Source: Treponema sp.
GTDB lineage: Bacteria > Spirochaetota > Spirochaetia > Treponematales > Breznakiellaceae
Assembly (NCBI GenBank): GCA_009788065.1
Contig: WQSF01000007.1
Location: forward strand, 7,950-60,148
DNA length: 52,199 nucleotides
Direction: 5' to 3'
Shown: positions 34,671 through 44,144 of the stretch, piece after piece
Position numbering within the stretch: the stretch's first letter is position 1
Layout: the number at the start of each line of letters is the position of its first letter
Notes under the pieces: model-generated
Seen by the model: the letters and a program-made list of their open reading frames with translations, nothing else
Told to the model about the DNA's origin: nothing
Database searches by the model: none
Translations under genes and position numbers: made by a program

Positions 34671-36980
34671 ATGAATACAAAAGATAAGTTAAATGCGCTG
34701 CTTTCCAGCCCTGAGTTTGCTCCAAATATTGTTATAAACCGCTTAATTCCGGCGCAAGAAGGAATTTATGTCGATTTTCCAACAGACTTGGACGAGCGAA
34801 TCATCAATATTTTAAAGAAAAGAGGTGTAGACAAGCTTTACAGCCATCAGGTTGATGTTTGGAACACTGTAAAAGAAGGTAAAAATGCGGTTGTAGTGAC
34901 TCCGACAGCGTCAGGAAAGACGCTTTGTTATAATTTACCCTGTTTACATACACTTTTAAACGATGAAAGCGCTCGTTGTCTGTACCTTTTTCCGACAAAA
35001 GCTCTTTCACAAGACCAACAAGCCGAATTAAATGAAATTTCAGGTTGTGAAAACGGATTAAATTTAAAAATCGCAACTTATGACGGCGATACGCCTGACA
35101 GCCTAAGAATTTCGGCAAGAGACTCGGGAAGAATCGTAATTTCCAATCCCGATATGCTTCATGCCGGAATTTTGCCTAATCATCCCAAGTGGATAAGGTT
35201 TTTTTCAAACTTAAAATACATAGTTATCGACGAAGCTCACGCTTACAGGGGCGTAATGGGCAGTCATGTGGCAAATGTTATCCGCAGATTACGAAGAGTC
35301 GCCGCATTTTACGGCTCAAAACCTCAATTTATCCTGTGTTCGGCTACAATTGCCAACCCAAAACAGCTCGCAAGCGCTCTAATCGGGCAGGAAGTTGAAT
35401 TAGTCGATAAAAACGGCGCTCCGAGGGGAGAAAAGCATATTATTCTTTATAATCCGCCGATGGACGATAAAGTTCAGGAAAAACGCCTCTCTGTGGAGAC
35501 TGAAAGCCGCCGCTGGATGCTGGCTCTCTTAAAAATCGGTATAAAAACGATACTTTTTGCCCATTCGCGCATCAGAACGGAAGTAGTCGCTTCTTACGTA
35601 AACGAAGACATCAAAAACATTTTTACAGATAATTCGGGAATCAAGGTTGAGGCGTACCGTGGAGGTTTTCTTCCTAACGAACGCCGCCAGATTGAAAAAG
35701 GGCTTCGCGAAGGCAGTATTCAAGGAGTAGTTTCAACAAATGCTCTTGAGCTGGGAATAGACATCGGAGGATTGGACGCGTCTGTCGTGGCTGGTTTTCC
35801 AGGTTCATTTAACAGTTTCTGGCAGCAATCAGGCAGAGCCGGAAGAAGAGGCGGAACGTCAATTTCTGTTTTTATCGCCAATATGTCGCCTGTAGACCAA
35901 TACATCGTAAATTACCCCGACTGGTTTTTTCGTAAAACTTCAGAAGAAGCGCATATTGATCCGGACAATGTGTATATTCTGACGGATCATGTAAAATGCG
36001 CGTGTTTTGAACTTCATTTTACCGACGAAGAATTATCGGAAGGAAACAGCGGTTTGGACGTTTACGGCGGAAATGCAAAGGACGTGCTTGAATATCTGGA
36101 AGAAGCGGGTATCGTTCGGCATACCGGTCAAAAATGGCATTGGGCGGACAGATCTTACCCTGCCGAGGGTATAAGCCTTAGGAGCGCCGGAGCTGACAAC
36201 ATAGTTATAATCGACGTGACTCACGGCAGAAATATTGTTATCGGCGAAATGGATCGTCCAAGCGCCAAGGAGATGATTTTCCTTAACGCGGTTTATATCC
36301 ATCGCGGCAGGCAGTACATGGTTGAGTTATTGGACATTGAAAATAAAAAGTGCCATGTGCGCGAGGCTGACGTAAATTACTACACGGACGGCGTTACAAA
36401 AACGGACATTCAGGTTTTAGCGGAAGATGAAAGGACTGTTTACGCCGGAGGCGAGGGTGAAATTTGTGATGTTCTTGTGCGTACGCAGGTGACTAAATTT
36501 AAAAAAATCAAATTCGGTGATGAGCAGAATATCGGATACGGCGATATTAACCTTCCCGAAGAAGAAATCCAAACGCGCAGTTTTGTTATGCTTTTTCCGC
36601 CGCATACAAACGGCGGCAGTGTTTTTTTGCAAATGGACGAACACAGCATAGGAGCCGCGCTTTCAGGCGCCGGCACTCTTATCAGAAACATCGCGCCTTT
36701 ATTCCTTCTCTGCGATCCGCGCGATCTTGGAATTTCTGAGCGCGTACGGGACGGGCACTTTGGAGTTCCGGCTCTTTATGTTTACGACAAATATCCCGGC
36801 GGCACCGGATTAACGGAAAATCTTGCGCAAAGAATCGAACCTCTTTTAGGCGCAATACTTGAAGCGATTGAATCATGTCCGTGCAAAAACGGCTGTCCTT
36901 CATGCGTCGGAATACGGGGAAGTAAAGACGCTTCCTTAAAGTTTATAAAAGCGCTTAATGCGCAGGCGCTGAATCATTGA
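34671..36980 (+). CDS. mrfA: DEAD/DEAH-box helicase with DUF1998 zinc domain (MrfA/YprA-like)
   Basis: The protein has 769 residues from the preferred ATG at 34671 (MNTKDKLNALLSS). Motifs: Walker A PTASGKT near 85, DEAH box IDEAHAY near 186, SATIANP near 225 and the GRAGRRGG motif VI near 385. The C-terminal DUF1998 region carries a Cys cluster CPCKNGCPSC that would bind zinc. In Bacillus subtilis the homologue MrfA repairs mitomycin C damage with the exonuclease MrfB, and a YprB-like exonuclease lies at 38537-39520. A TAAAAT (34657-34662) lies eight bases before the ATG, so the message may have no leader. The upstream ATG at 34629 is unlikely. Confidence 0.9.
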   Translation: MNTKDKLNALLSSPEFAPNIVINRLIPAQEGIYVDFPTDLDERIINILKKRGVDKLYSHQVDVWNTVKEGKNAVVVTPTASGKTLCYNLPCLHTLLNDESARCLYLFPTKALSQDQQAELNEISGCENGLNLKIATYDGDTPDSLRISARDSGRIVISNPDMLHAGILPNHPKWIRFFSNLKYIVIDEAHAYRGVMGSHVANVIRRLRRVAAFYGSKPQFILCSATIANPKQLASALIGQEVELVDKNGAPRGEKHIILYNPPMDDKVQEKRLSVETESRRWMLALLKIGIKTILFAHSRIRTEVVASYVNEDIKNIFTDNSGIKVEAYRGGFLPNERRQIEKGLREGSIQGVVSTNALELGIDIGGLDASVVAGFPGSFNSFWQQSGRAGRRGGTSISVFIANMSPVDQYIVNYPDWFFRKTSEEAHIDPDNVYILTDHVKCACFELHFTDEELSEGNSGLDVYGGNAKDVLEYLEEAGIVRHTGQKWHWADRSYPAEGISLRSAGADNIVIIDVTHGRNIVIGEMDRPSAKEMIFLNAVYIHRGRQYMVELLDIENKKCHVREADVNYYTDGVTKTDIQVLAEDERTVYAGGEGEICDVLVRTQVTKFKKIKFGDEQNIGYGDINLPEEEIQTRSFVMLFPPHTNGGSVFLQMDEHSIGAALSGAGTLIRNIAPLFLLCDPRDLGISERVRDGHFGVPALYVYDKYPGGTGLTENLAQRIEPLLGAILEAIESCPCKNGCPSCVGIRGSKDASLKFIKALNAQALNH

Positions 36981-37005
36981 CAATACAAGGTAATTCAAGT
37001 AGAAT
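36977..37005 (+). promoter_or_regulatory. Consensus promoter of the Q-rich exported protein gene
   Basis: TTGACA (36977-36982), 17 bases and TAGAAT (37000-37005). The TTGACA overlaps the stop codon of the helicase gene, and the ATG at 37040 is preceded by a GGGGGAG ribosome binding site. The longer open frame from a TTG at 36977 is thus promoter, not coding. Confidence 0.75.
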
Positions 37006-37039
37006 TTACGGTATTATTGCCTTCTTGGGGGAGATATTT

Positions 37040-38530
37040 ATGAAAAGGACGGCGTTTTTCATTGTTTCTTTTATGTTTGTCTCCGTGTTTAGCGTTTTTG
37101 GTCAGGAATCGGATTTTTCTTTTGATATATTTAACGAGTCAGACGGACCGGAAGACAGCGCGGCTTATCATGATGAATCTTACAATGATCCGTTCGATAT
37201 TTTATATAATGATCCGCTGATTGAACAGACAGCGCAGAACGAACCGGAAACGAATGAACTTCCCGCTTATGATTATTCAACCGCAGTTTACGAAGAAAAC
37301 GAAAATAATTTCCAATTTGAACAGCCGGTACAGGAACAGCCCAAGCAGGAAGCGCAGTCCGTTCAATCGGTTCAGACTATTCAACCTGCGCAAACAGCGC
37401 AACCTGCCGCTGCTATACAACCGTCGCAACAAACGCAGACTGTGCAAACTCAACATGTTCAATCTACTCAATCTGCGCAGCAAACGCAAACCGCGCAAAC
37501 TCAACCTGTTCAGACTCAACCAGTTCAAACTCAGACCGTTAAAACCACGCAATCGTCCGCAGGTTTGCAGGGTATTGTTCCTTTAACATGGGAGCTTGTC
37601 AATCTGATACAAAGCGCTGGTATAAGCCTTATGGATCTGAATTACTATCTTTCAAGATCGTTTACCATGGTCATAAGCGAACAATACGACAATCCCAAAA
37701 TAGAGATTAAAAACGGCGCTCTTGTTGTAAACGATCAGCAAAAGGCGTCACAGCTTGTGTTTATAAATAACCAGGCTGGAAGACTTCACGGATTTCCCGT
37801 ATCGGGAAGCATAGATGTTTTTGAAGTTATTTTTAAATCCGCGAATAAAGATATTGCGATGAGATTCAGAAAGACCCAAACCAATATTTTTGAATTGTAC
37901 TCCGCGGTTATTGATACAAGACCGTATACCCTGCATTCAGACGAAGCCATGCCGCAGCTTTCAATTAACTCGAACATGAACAGGGGAGATTCAGAGGTGC
38001 AGGCGTTTCCCGGCGCTCAGACTAAGCTGAGATCCAGAAATGTAGAAGGCTCGGGATCACTTAATAAAAACGGCGTTGTTGAATATATAAAAACGCAAAA
38101 GCCGCCTTTAAGCGGCAGCGAGATTGAAAAGATTGTTCAAATATATTTTGACGAATCCGCTTTTGAAAATATTAACCATGATATTGCAATCGCGCAAATG
38201 CTCCACGCCAGTAATTTTTTTAAAAATAATCAGCGCGTCTCCGGTTTTAATTACTCTGGTTTAATTGAACTGCCGAATTGGGATGGTACATTTTCCGACA
38301 TGACCGAAGGCGTGCGCGCTCATATCCAGCATATTAAAGGATACGCTAGTAAAACGTTAAACAGGCAAAAAATTGTCGATCCAAGATATTATCTTCTTGT
38401 TAATTTAAAATATCAGGGGACTGTAAAAACCTTCGACCAGTTATACGAAAGATGGACGGCAAGTTCCGCGAGTTATAAACAAAATATAGAGAAAATTCTT
38501 AACGGTCTATATCAATACAGCCCGCGATAA
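37040..38530 (+). CDS. Exported Q/T/P-rich protein with glucosaminidase-like domain
   Basis: The protein has 496 residues from the ATG at 37040, with a signal peptide ending near SVFGQE. An acidic low-complexity stretch is followed by a linker of about 80 residues made of Gln, Thr, Pro, Val and Ala repeats (roughly 95-172), then a beta-rich domain and a C-terminal 130-residue domain with NHDIAIAQMLHASNF, NYSGLIELPNWDG, MTEGVRAHIQHIKGYAS. That pattern is common in bacterial glucosaminidase-type cell-wall hydrolase domains, with the catalytic Glu not clearly visible by eye. So peptidoglycan binding or cleavage in the envelope is likely. It sits between the MrfA-like helicase and its exonuclease partner. 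A strong promoter and ribosome binding site fix the start. Confidence 0.8.
   Translation: MKRTAFFIVSFMFVSVFSVFGQESDFSFDIFNESDGPEDSAAYHDESYNDPFDILYNDPLIEQTAQNEPETNELPAYDYSTAVYEENENNFQFEQPVQEQPKQEAQSVQSVQTIQPAQTAQPAAAIQPSQQTQTVQTQHVQSTQSAQQTQTAQTQPVQTQPVQTQTVKTTQSSAGLQGIVPLTWELVNLIQSAGISLMDLNYYLSRSFTMVISEQYDNPKIEIKNGALVVNDQQKASQLVFINNQAGRLHGFPVSGSIDVFEVIFKSANKDIAMRFRKTQTNIFELYSAVIDTRPYTLHSDEAMPQLSINSNMNRGDSEVQAFPGAQTKLRSRNVEGSGSLNKNGVVEYIKTQKPPLSGSEIEKIVQIYFDESAFENINHDIAIAQMLHASNFFKNNQRVSGFNYSGLIELPNWDGTFSDMTEGVRAHIQHIKGYASKTLNRQKIVDPRYYLLVNLKYQGTVKTFDQLYERWTASSASYKQNIEKILNGLYQYSPR
37321..37557 (+). repeat. Low-complexity Gln-rich coding repeat
   Basis: Degenerate repeats of CAAACTCAACCTGTT-like units code for a run of Gln/Thr/Pro/Val such as PVQTQ and TQTAQ within the exported protein. 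Repeats of this kind can expand or contract by slippage, so length variation between strains is possible. Confidence 0.75.
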
Positions 38531-38536
38531 AATTTA

Positions 38537-39520
38537 ATGGCATTAAATTTACGTGACCGGCTAAAGCGAATACATGAATATAACTCTGCGCCGTCCGCGC
38601 CGCTGCGTTCCTGCGCAAAAGAAAATGATTTGATTGGACTTGGCTGGAAGCAATGCGGGTTTAATGTAATGGAAAGAGAAGTTGTTCTTCCTTTGCCGTT
38701 TCAACCTGAGGAAAGCCTGCCCGATTATATTTCCATTTTAATTAAGGATTTAAGGCTCAGACTTCCCGAAATGAAAGACTTGCTTTTTTTTGATCTTGAA
38801 ACAACAGGGCTTTCTACAGGCGCTGGTACAACCGCGTTTCTCGCGGCTTTTGGAATGATTAAAGAAAGTAAACTTTTTATAACACAGTACCTTTTACTTG
38901 ACTATCCCGGTGAAAATGATTTTCTTGAAAATGTTCTTGCAAAACTAAATGCAGAAAATTCCGTAATCGTAAGTTACAACGGCAAATGTTATGATTCGCA
39001 GATAATCAGATCAAGGTGTCTAATAAACAGAATGAAGCCGCCTGTTTTTTTACACGTCGATTTGCTTCATCCTGCGCGCAGACTTTGGAAGAAAATTATA
39101 CATGACTGCTCGCAAAGTTCTGTCGAGACAAAAATTTTAGGACTTTCAAGAGACGGCGATATTCCGGGCGCTCTTGCGCCTGTTATCTGGTTTGATTTTT
39201 TAAATACAGGCAATACGGAAAAATTGACAGGTATATGCGATCATAATATATCTGATATTTTTGGACTTTCTGTTATGTTTTCTGCCATAATTTCCATTGC
39301 ATCAGATCTTTTTAATACGGATAAATATTTATATGATACGGAACGTCTCGCGCGTTCGGTTTACGACTTTGCATACCGGCAGATGGTAACAGGTAATTAC
39401 GATATACCTCTTGAACTTATAAATAAGGCAATCAAGGTTACAGAGCCCGGTACGCTCTGGTATAGCAAATTAAAGCGCAGAAAGGTAAGATTAGAAAAAT
39501 TGATAGAGAAGGAGAAATAA
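38537..39520 (+). CDS. mrfB: DEDD-type 3'-5' exonuclease (MrfB/YprB-like)
   Basis: The protein has 327 residues. The RNase H-fold exonuclease motif starts with FFDLETTGLSTG near 82-93 (D and E of DEDD). The third acidic residue is in YNGKCYD near 154, and a DHNISDIFGL segment near 236 supplies the last Asp; the preceding His would make it a DEDDh-like enzyme. After about 265 a helical tail follows. The length and motif order match the YprB family, which in Bacillus subtilis acts with the helicase MrfA in mitomycin C damage repair. Here the helicase gene is 1.5 kb upstream, separated by an exported protein gene. No ribosome binding site is visible; the ATG lies six bases after the previous stop. 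argS begins directly after its stop. Confidence 0.85.
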   Translation: MALNLRDRLKRIHEYNSAPSAPLRSCAKENDLIGLGWKQCGFNVMEREVVLPLPFQPEESLPDYISILIKDLRLRLPEMKDLLFFDLETTGLSTGAGTTAFLAAFGMIKESKLFITQYLLLDYPGENDFLENVLAKLNAENSVIVSYNGKCYDSQIIRSRCLINRMKPPVFLHVDLLHPARRLWKKIIHDCSQSSVETKILGLSRDGDIPGALAPVIWFDFLNTGNTEKLTGICDHNISDIFGLSVMFSAIISIASDLFNTDKYLYDTERLARSVYDFAYRQMVTGNYDIPLELINKAIKVTEPGTLWYSKLKRRKVRLEKLIEKEK

Positions 39521-41323
39521 GTGTTCGATTATAAAGAAACATGGAAAAAAATAATCGCAGGCGCAGTTAATAAATTATTAAATGAAGCCGGAATTAACGA
39601 AACAATAGATGATGATAAAATAATCGCGGAAAATCCTCCCGATCCCGGAATGGGCGACATCGGATTTCCGATGTTCAGTTTTTCAAAAATCCTTCGCAAA
39701 GGGCCGCCCCAGATTGCGAAAGTGGTCGCAGAGTCAATAAAGGATGTATCAGGAACCGTGGAAGCTCAAGGTCCGTATATCAATGTAAGACTGGATCGCT
39801 CTAAAACTTCCAAAGTAATTCTGGAAGAAATCTTTAAAAATAAAACCGCTGATAATTTTGCTTTCGCGCGTCCCGGTACAAAAACAGGGCGGAAAGTAAT
39901 GGTCGAATTTTCAAGCCCCAATACAAATAAGCCGCTTCACCTTGGGCATTTAAGAAATAACGTACTCGGCGAAAGCGTTTCAAGAATATTAAAAGCGGGC
40001 GGGGCGGAAGTTAGAAAAGTCTGCATTATAAACGACCGGGGGATTCATATTTGTAAATCGATGCTTGCGTACAAGGAGCAGGGGCAGGGAAAAACGCCTG
40101 AATCGGAAAATATTAAAAGCGACCGCTTTGTAGGGGATTTTTATGTGCTTTTCAGCAGGGATGTAAAAAAAGAAGCGGAACAGTTAATTGCCCATGGAAT
40201 AGAAAAAGAAGGCGCGGAGGCGAAAACTCAATCGATGCAGAAAGCGCAGGAACTTTTACGCGCGTGGGAAGCGGGAGACAGCGAAACTGTAGAACTCTGG
40301 AAGAAAATGAACAAGTGGTCGATAGACGGAATGAAAAAAACATACGAGCGAACGGGCATTTCGTTTGACAAATATTACTACGAGAGCGAAACATACATGC
40401 TTGGAAAGGACGAAGTCCTAAAAGGTTTGGAAAAAGGGATATTTTACAAACAGGAAGACGGAGCCGTCGCTGTAGATTTAAGCGAAGAAAAACTCGATAA
40501 AAAGATACTGCTCAGAAGCGACGGTACATCGATTTATATAACGCAGGATTTCGGCACTGCGATTAACCGCCACGAAGACTGGCAATTTGATCAGATGATC
40601 TATGTTGTCGGCTCCGAGCAGCAATATCATTTTAAAGTGCTTTTTATTTTACTGGAAAAACTTGGCTACTCGTGGGCGAAGAGCCTTCATCACCTCTCAT
40701 ACGGAATGGTTTACCTACCCGAAGGAACGATGAAAAGCCGGGAAGGCACTGTAGTAGACGCAGACGATTTAATCGATTCACTTCGCGATCTTGCGTTAGC
40801 GGAAATTAAAGAAAAGGGCAGGGAAGAGGATGTAGGCGATCCTGACGAAGTGGCGGAAAAAGTCGCCTTAGGCGCGCTCCACTATTATCTGCTTCAGACA
40901 AGCCCTGTCAAAGATATGTTGTTCGATCCGAAGGAATCACTTTCTTTCACCGGAAACACAGGACCGTATTTACAGTACATGGGAGCGCGCATCTCTTCGA
41001 TGATCAGAAAAAGTAAAGAACAGGATTGCGCAAACGCGGATTTTTCACTGCTTACGACGGATTCGGAATGGGAACTTGTTAAAATATTAGCGGAATATCC
41101 TTTTACCGTAAGCGATGCCGCGCAGTATCTTGATCCGTCGCGAATCGCAGGTTATCTTTACGAGTTATCTAAAGCGTTCAGCAGGTTCTATCACGAGTGT
41201 CCGATTATAACCTGCGAAGATAAATCACTTTCAAAAGCAAGACTGGAACTTTCCCGTGCCGTGATGTTCGTGCTTAAAGACGCGTTTTATCTTGCGTGCA
41301 TACCGTTTTTGGAAGTGATGTGA
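39521..41323 (+). CDS. argS: Arginyl-tRNA synthetase
   Basis: The protein has 600 residues, a class I synthetase. The start is a GTG directly after the previous stop codon, preceded by GGAG. The HIGH signature appears as PLHLGHLRN near 140, followed by the KMSKS-like MKSREGT near 405. The Arg N-terminal domain (about 1-110) and the C-terminal anticodon-binding DALR domain (about 475-600) are both present. It loads arginine onto its tRNA. Being coupled to the mrfB-like gene, it may rely on read-through from that transcript. Confidence 0.96.
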   Translation: MFDYKETWKKIIAGAVNKLLNEAGINETIDDDKIIAENPPDPGMGDIGFPMFSFSKILRKGPPQIAKVVAESIKDVSGTVEAQGPYINVRLDRSKTSKVILEEIFKNKTADNFAFARPGTKTGRKVMVEFSSPNTNKPLHLGHLRNNVLGESVSRILKAGGAEVRKVCIINDRGIHICKSMLAYKEQGQGKTPESENIKSDRFVGDFYVLFSRDVKKEAEQLIAHGIEKEGAEAKTQSMQKAQELLRAWEAGDSETVELWKKMNKWSIDGMKKTYERTGISFDKYYYESETYMLGKDEVLKGLEKGIFYKQEDGAVAVDLSEEKLDKKILLRSDGTSIYITQDFGTAINRHEDWQFDQMIYVVGSEQQYHFKVLFILLEKLGYSWAKSLHHLSYGMVYLPEGTMKSREGTVVDADDLIDSLRDLALAEIKEKGREEDVGDPDEVAEKVALGALHYYLLQTSPVKDMLFDPKESLSFTGNTGPYLQYMGARISSMIRKSKEQDCANADFSLLTTDSEWELVKILAEYPFTVSDAAQYLDPSRIAGYLYELSKAFSRFYHECPIITCEDKSLSKARLELSRAVMFVLKDAFYLACIPFLEVM

Positions 41324-41373
41324 AAATTACTAACAAACTATAAATATTTAAAGGAGTGTTTTAAAAAATTATT

Positions 41374-41727
41374 ATGGCAATAAAAAACTTAAAATTTGAA
41401 GACGGCAGTACGTACAAGGGCGATTGGGTTGATGATAAACCTCACGGTATAGGCAAATACATGGAACCGGATGGAACAGGTTACGAGGGCGAATGGGTAA
41501 ACGGCTTGCCGCATGGCAGAGGGCAAATTTTGTTTAATGACGGCGGTTATCAGGAAAATATATTTAAGGACGGCAGACCTCAGGGGATAGGCAGAATTGT
41601 TTTTCCAAACGGTGATATTTACGAAGGAGAGTCTATAAACGGTAAATTCCACGGCAAAGGAAAACTTAGATTTGCAGACGGCACAATTGAAGAAGGCGAA
41701 TGGAAAAACGGAGAATTTATCAGTTAA
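41374..41727 (+). CDS. MORN-repeat protein
   Basis: The protein has 117 residues made almost entirely of about five MORN repeats of the form YxGxWxxGxxHGxGxxxxxDG, for example YKGDWVDDKPHGIGKYMEPDG, YEGEWVNGLPHGRGQILFNDG and YEGESINGKFHGKGKLRFADG. There is no signal peptide. MORN proteins bind membranes or partner proteins; in bacteria their role is not well defined. An AAGGAG lies about 18 bases before the ATG, which is a longer gap than usual, so ribosome binding may differ from the norm. Confidence 0.92.
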   Translation: MAIKNLKFEDGSTYKGDWVDDKPHGIGKYMEPDGTGYEGEWVNGLPHGRGQILFNDGGYQENIFKDGRPQGIGRIVFPNGDIYEGESINGKFHGKGKLRFADGTIEEGEWKNGEFIS

Positions 41728-41776
41728 TGTAGATATACGATAAAAGCCGGAAAAAAATTATTACTGTGTTTCTGTG

Positions 41777-42781
41777 TTACGGATTTATAAGCGCGAGCGA
41801 AACCGAACCCTGATTAAAATATAAAGTGTTATCACCGGTTTTTAATATACAGCGGCCTACAGGATCAATTCCCTGGAATATGCCTCGCGCCAGAATTTTA
41901 CCGGTTTTTCTTAACGAATAGTCGTCTTCGGCGGCGGCAGGTTCAAAAACAGCGGCTTTTGCGCCCATACAGTCTGACATTGAATTCCATTCTGCGGCTA
42001 GAGCGCGGTTTCCCTGCGAGTAGGCGGCGTTAGACTCGAATGTTTTTTTTACGTCTGCAATATCATCCAGTATTTTAATTAATACGTCCCTTCGCGAAAT
42101 ATTGCGTCCCAATATTTCGGCGCAATTTACCGCTTTGCCTGAAGGAACAGGATTATTAACATTTACGCCGATTCCGCAGGTAAGCCAGGAAATTAAATCG
42201 CCTTCTCCGGCAATTTCGCTGACAATGCCTGAAATTTTCCGTTTGCCTATGTAAATGTCATTCGGCCAGCGAAGATACGCTTTTTTACCGCAGATAGAAG
42301 AGATACTGCGAGCTATCGCTATTTGAATGATAAGCGAAAGAAGGGAATAATCCGCAATAGATAGACGCGGCTTTTCAAGGAGGGTAAAGAAAAGGCCGCC
42401 TTGCCGCGACACCCATGTTCTGCCGTTCCTGCCTTTTCCGGCGCTTTGTTTTTCCGCTGTAAAGACACTGCCGCTTTCGGCTCCGTGAAGCGCTTTCTCT
42501 CTTGCCCTGTCCATTGTGCTTCCTGTATTTTTGTAATGAAAAAATACATTTTCTTTTTCGCCGAATTCCCATGTATAAAGAAAATCTTTCTCTTTCTTTG
42601 GATCTAGAAGATAACCGGCATCGCTTGTCTCGATGGAATACCCGGCTTCTAAAAGAGATTGAACGGTTTTCCATACCGCTACACGCGAAACGCCGATTTC
42701 CTTCGCAAGAACCTGACCGCTGACAGGCGCTCCTTGTTTTTCTCTTAATAAAATTAAAACCTTCGCTTTACTTGTTAACAT
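41777..42781 (-). CDS. birA: Biotin-[acetyl-CoA-carboxylase] ligase and biotin repressor (BirA)
   Basis: The protein has 334 residues. The first 65 are a winged helix (VSGQVLAKEIGVSRVAVWKTVQSL), so it can bind DNA. The ligase part has QSAGKGRNGRTW near 113-124 (biotinyl-5'-AMP loop; GRGR becomes GKGR), LRWPNDIYIGKRKISGI and CGIGVNVNN. The C-terminal SH3-like domain follows. It attaches biotin to carboxylases and represses when biotin is enough. It is last in the bioY-bioM-bioN-birA operon, its ATG overlapping the bioN stop by seven bases. A BirA-box-like palindrome over the operon promoter suggests self-control of biotin uptake. Confidence 0.93.
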   Translation of the reverse strand: MLTSKAKVLILLREKQGAPVSGQVLAKEIGVSRVAVWKTVQSLLEAGYSIETSDAGYLLDPKKEKDFLYTWEFGEKENVFFHYKNTGSTMDRAREKALHGAESGSVFTAEKQSAGKGRNGRTWVSRQGGLFFTLLEKPRLSIADYSLLSLIIQIAIARSISSICGKKAYLRWPNDIYIGKRKISGIVSEIAGEGDLISWLTCGIGVNVNNPVPSGKAVNCAEILGRNISRRDVLIKILDDIADVKKTFESNAAYSQGNRALAAEWNSMSDCMGAKAAVFEPAAAEDDYSLRKTGKILARGIFQGIDPVGRCILKTGDNTLYFNQGSVSLALINP

Positions 42782-43401
42782 TTAATCCTCCTTGCTTCTA
42801 ATGCTTTTGCTTTAACCGCGGCTTTTTCAAAACTTAGCGAAATTAAAACAAATAAAAGTGTCTGTAACTTAACAAACCCGCGTTTTCCTCCGCGCGCTTT
42901 CCATGCAAAATTTACGCTTGTCCATGTTTTAAAAATTTCAGGAATAAAACACAGGAAAAGTGATAATATGTCAAGGCGTACAACTTCGCGTATTTCAAGA
43001 GAGCTTGTTGTTCTAAATAAAAGCGCTGATAGTTGCACAATTAATGTGAGCCGCAGTACTGTTTGTAAAAATACGGTATTTGGCATGAGTGAATTTGTAA
43101 TTATAAAATCCAATGATATATTATTCCGGTTATCATAAAGATTTGAAAAAACAGAAAGGAAGAACATAAGAGCCGTATATAATAATGTAGGTTTAAAATC
43201 GGTCAACTGCTCTTTTGCTGTTATACCGCATAAAAACGCAAAAATAATAACAATCGCTATTCCGGCGCTGAGCCAGAGAGGAGGCAGATATGCGCAAAAA
43301 ATGGAAAGCGGTAAAAATAAAACAAGTTTAAAAAAAGCCGGAATTTTATGTAAAGGACCTTTAACGGTTTTATATTTAAATATTGATTGTACTTCTACCA
43401 T
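42775..43401 (-). CDS. bioN: Biotin ECF transporter transmembrane component (BioN/EcfT)
   Basis: The protein has 208 residues and about five to six hydrophobic helices, with the coupling signature near the end: AWKARGGKRG and then AKALEARRIK, equivalent to the two short Ala-x-Arg-Gly helices that dock the ATPase. It is the transmembrane component of an energy-coupling factor transporter. It overlaps bioM by seven bases and birA by seven bases. The single ATPase and a dedicated BioY next door fit the BioMNY type rather than a shared EcfAA'T module. Confidence 0.9.
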   Translation of the reverse strand: MVEVQSIFKYKTVKGPLHKIPAFFKLVLFLPLSIFCAYLPPLWLSAGIAIVIIFAFLCGITAKEQLTDFKPTLLYTALMFFLSVFSNLYDNRNNISLDFIITNSLMPNTVFLQTVLRLTLIVQLSALLFRTTSSLEIREVVRLDILSLFLCFIPEIFKTWTSVNFAWKARGGKRGFVKLQTLLFVLISLSFEKAAVKAKALEARRIKC

Positions 43402-44144
43402 AAAAGACTCTCAATTTTATTAGAATTATTTTTTAACGGATGATGAATCCCCCAGTATTCGAGATCGCTTTCAAGAGCAAGGGAGGCGGCGCCGTCAAAA
43501 ACTTTTTTCCCTTTGTAAAGGATGATAAAACGTTTTGCAAGCGCAAGGCATTTTTCAAGTTCGTGGGTAAGAATGATAACGGTTTTTCCGTCCGCTATTA
43601 ATTTTTGAAAGAGTTTATTAACCTGAACAACCCCGGGATAATCCATGTTGGCATAGGGTTCGTCAAAAATAATAATCCGTGCATCCATCGCAAGAACACC
43701 GGCGGTGGCAAGCCGTCTTTTTTCGCCTCCCGAAAGCGATCGGGCAGGGAAGTCCGCTCTTTGTTCAAGACCTGTTTGTATAAGCGCGTTATTAACACGT
43801 TCTGTTATTTCGTTTCTTTTAAGTTTCATATTTCGAGGTCCGAATGCAATATCCTCTCTTGGAGTTTCTCCAAGTATTTGCGCGTCCGGTTCCTGAAACA
43901 CAAGCCCAACTTTATCCTTAATATTAACCTTGCCGCTTGTAGGTTCTTCAAGCCCTGCGATTATCGACATTAATAAACTTTTCCCGGAACCGTTCGCTCC
44001 CGCAATTATTGTACATTCGCCTTCCGTTATGGATAAAGAAATATCCTCAAGCGCGTAAAAATACCCATTGCGGACCTGTTCGTTATTTATTAAATTTTCA
44101 TCGACAATGGGGAAACGTTTTGTTACATTTTGAAGATTAATCAT
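43395..44144 (-). CDS. bioM: Biotin ECF transporter ATPase (BioM/EcfA)
   Basis: The protein has 249 residues. Walker A GANGSGKS is near 49-56, the Q-loop VFQEPDAQILGETPRED near 84-100, the signature LSGGEKRR near 137 and Walker B IIIFDEPYANMD near 157. The H-loop is ILTHELEKC. It powers uptake of biotin with BioN and BioY, presumably as a homodimer because only one ATPase gene is present here. It overlaps bioY by eight bases and bioN by seven. Confidence 0.92.
   Translation of the reverse strand: MINLQNVTKRFPIVDENLINNEQVRNGYFYALEDISLSITEGECTIIAGANGSGKSLLMSIIAGLEEPTSGKVNIKDKVGLVFQEPDAQILGETPREDIAFGPRNMKLKRNEITERVNNALIQTGLEQRADFPARSLSGGEKRRLATAGVLAMDARIIIFDEPYANMDYPGVVQVNKLFQKLIADGKTVIILTHELEKCLALAKRFIILYKGKKVFDGAASLALESDLEYWGIHHPLKNNSNKIESLLW

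Noticed and set aside
36977-37039. TTG start giving a 517-residue version of the Q-rich protein
   Set aside because: The TTG is the -35 hexamer of a consensus promoter. A strong ribosome binding site and signal peptide mark 37040.
37277-37552. Antisense frame opposite the Gln-rich repeat, coding Leu/Arg-rich repeats
   Set aside because: It mirrors the low-complexity repeat on the other strand and has no ribosome binding site or recognised domain.
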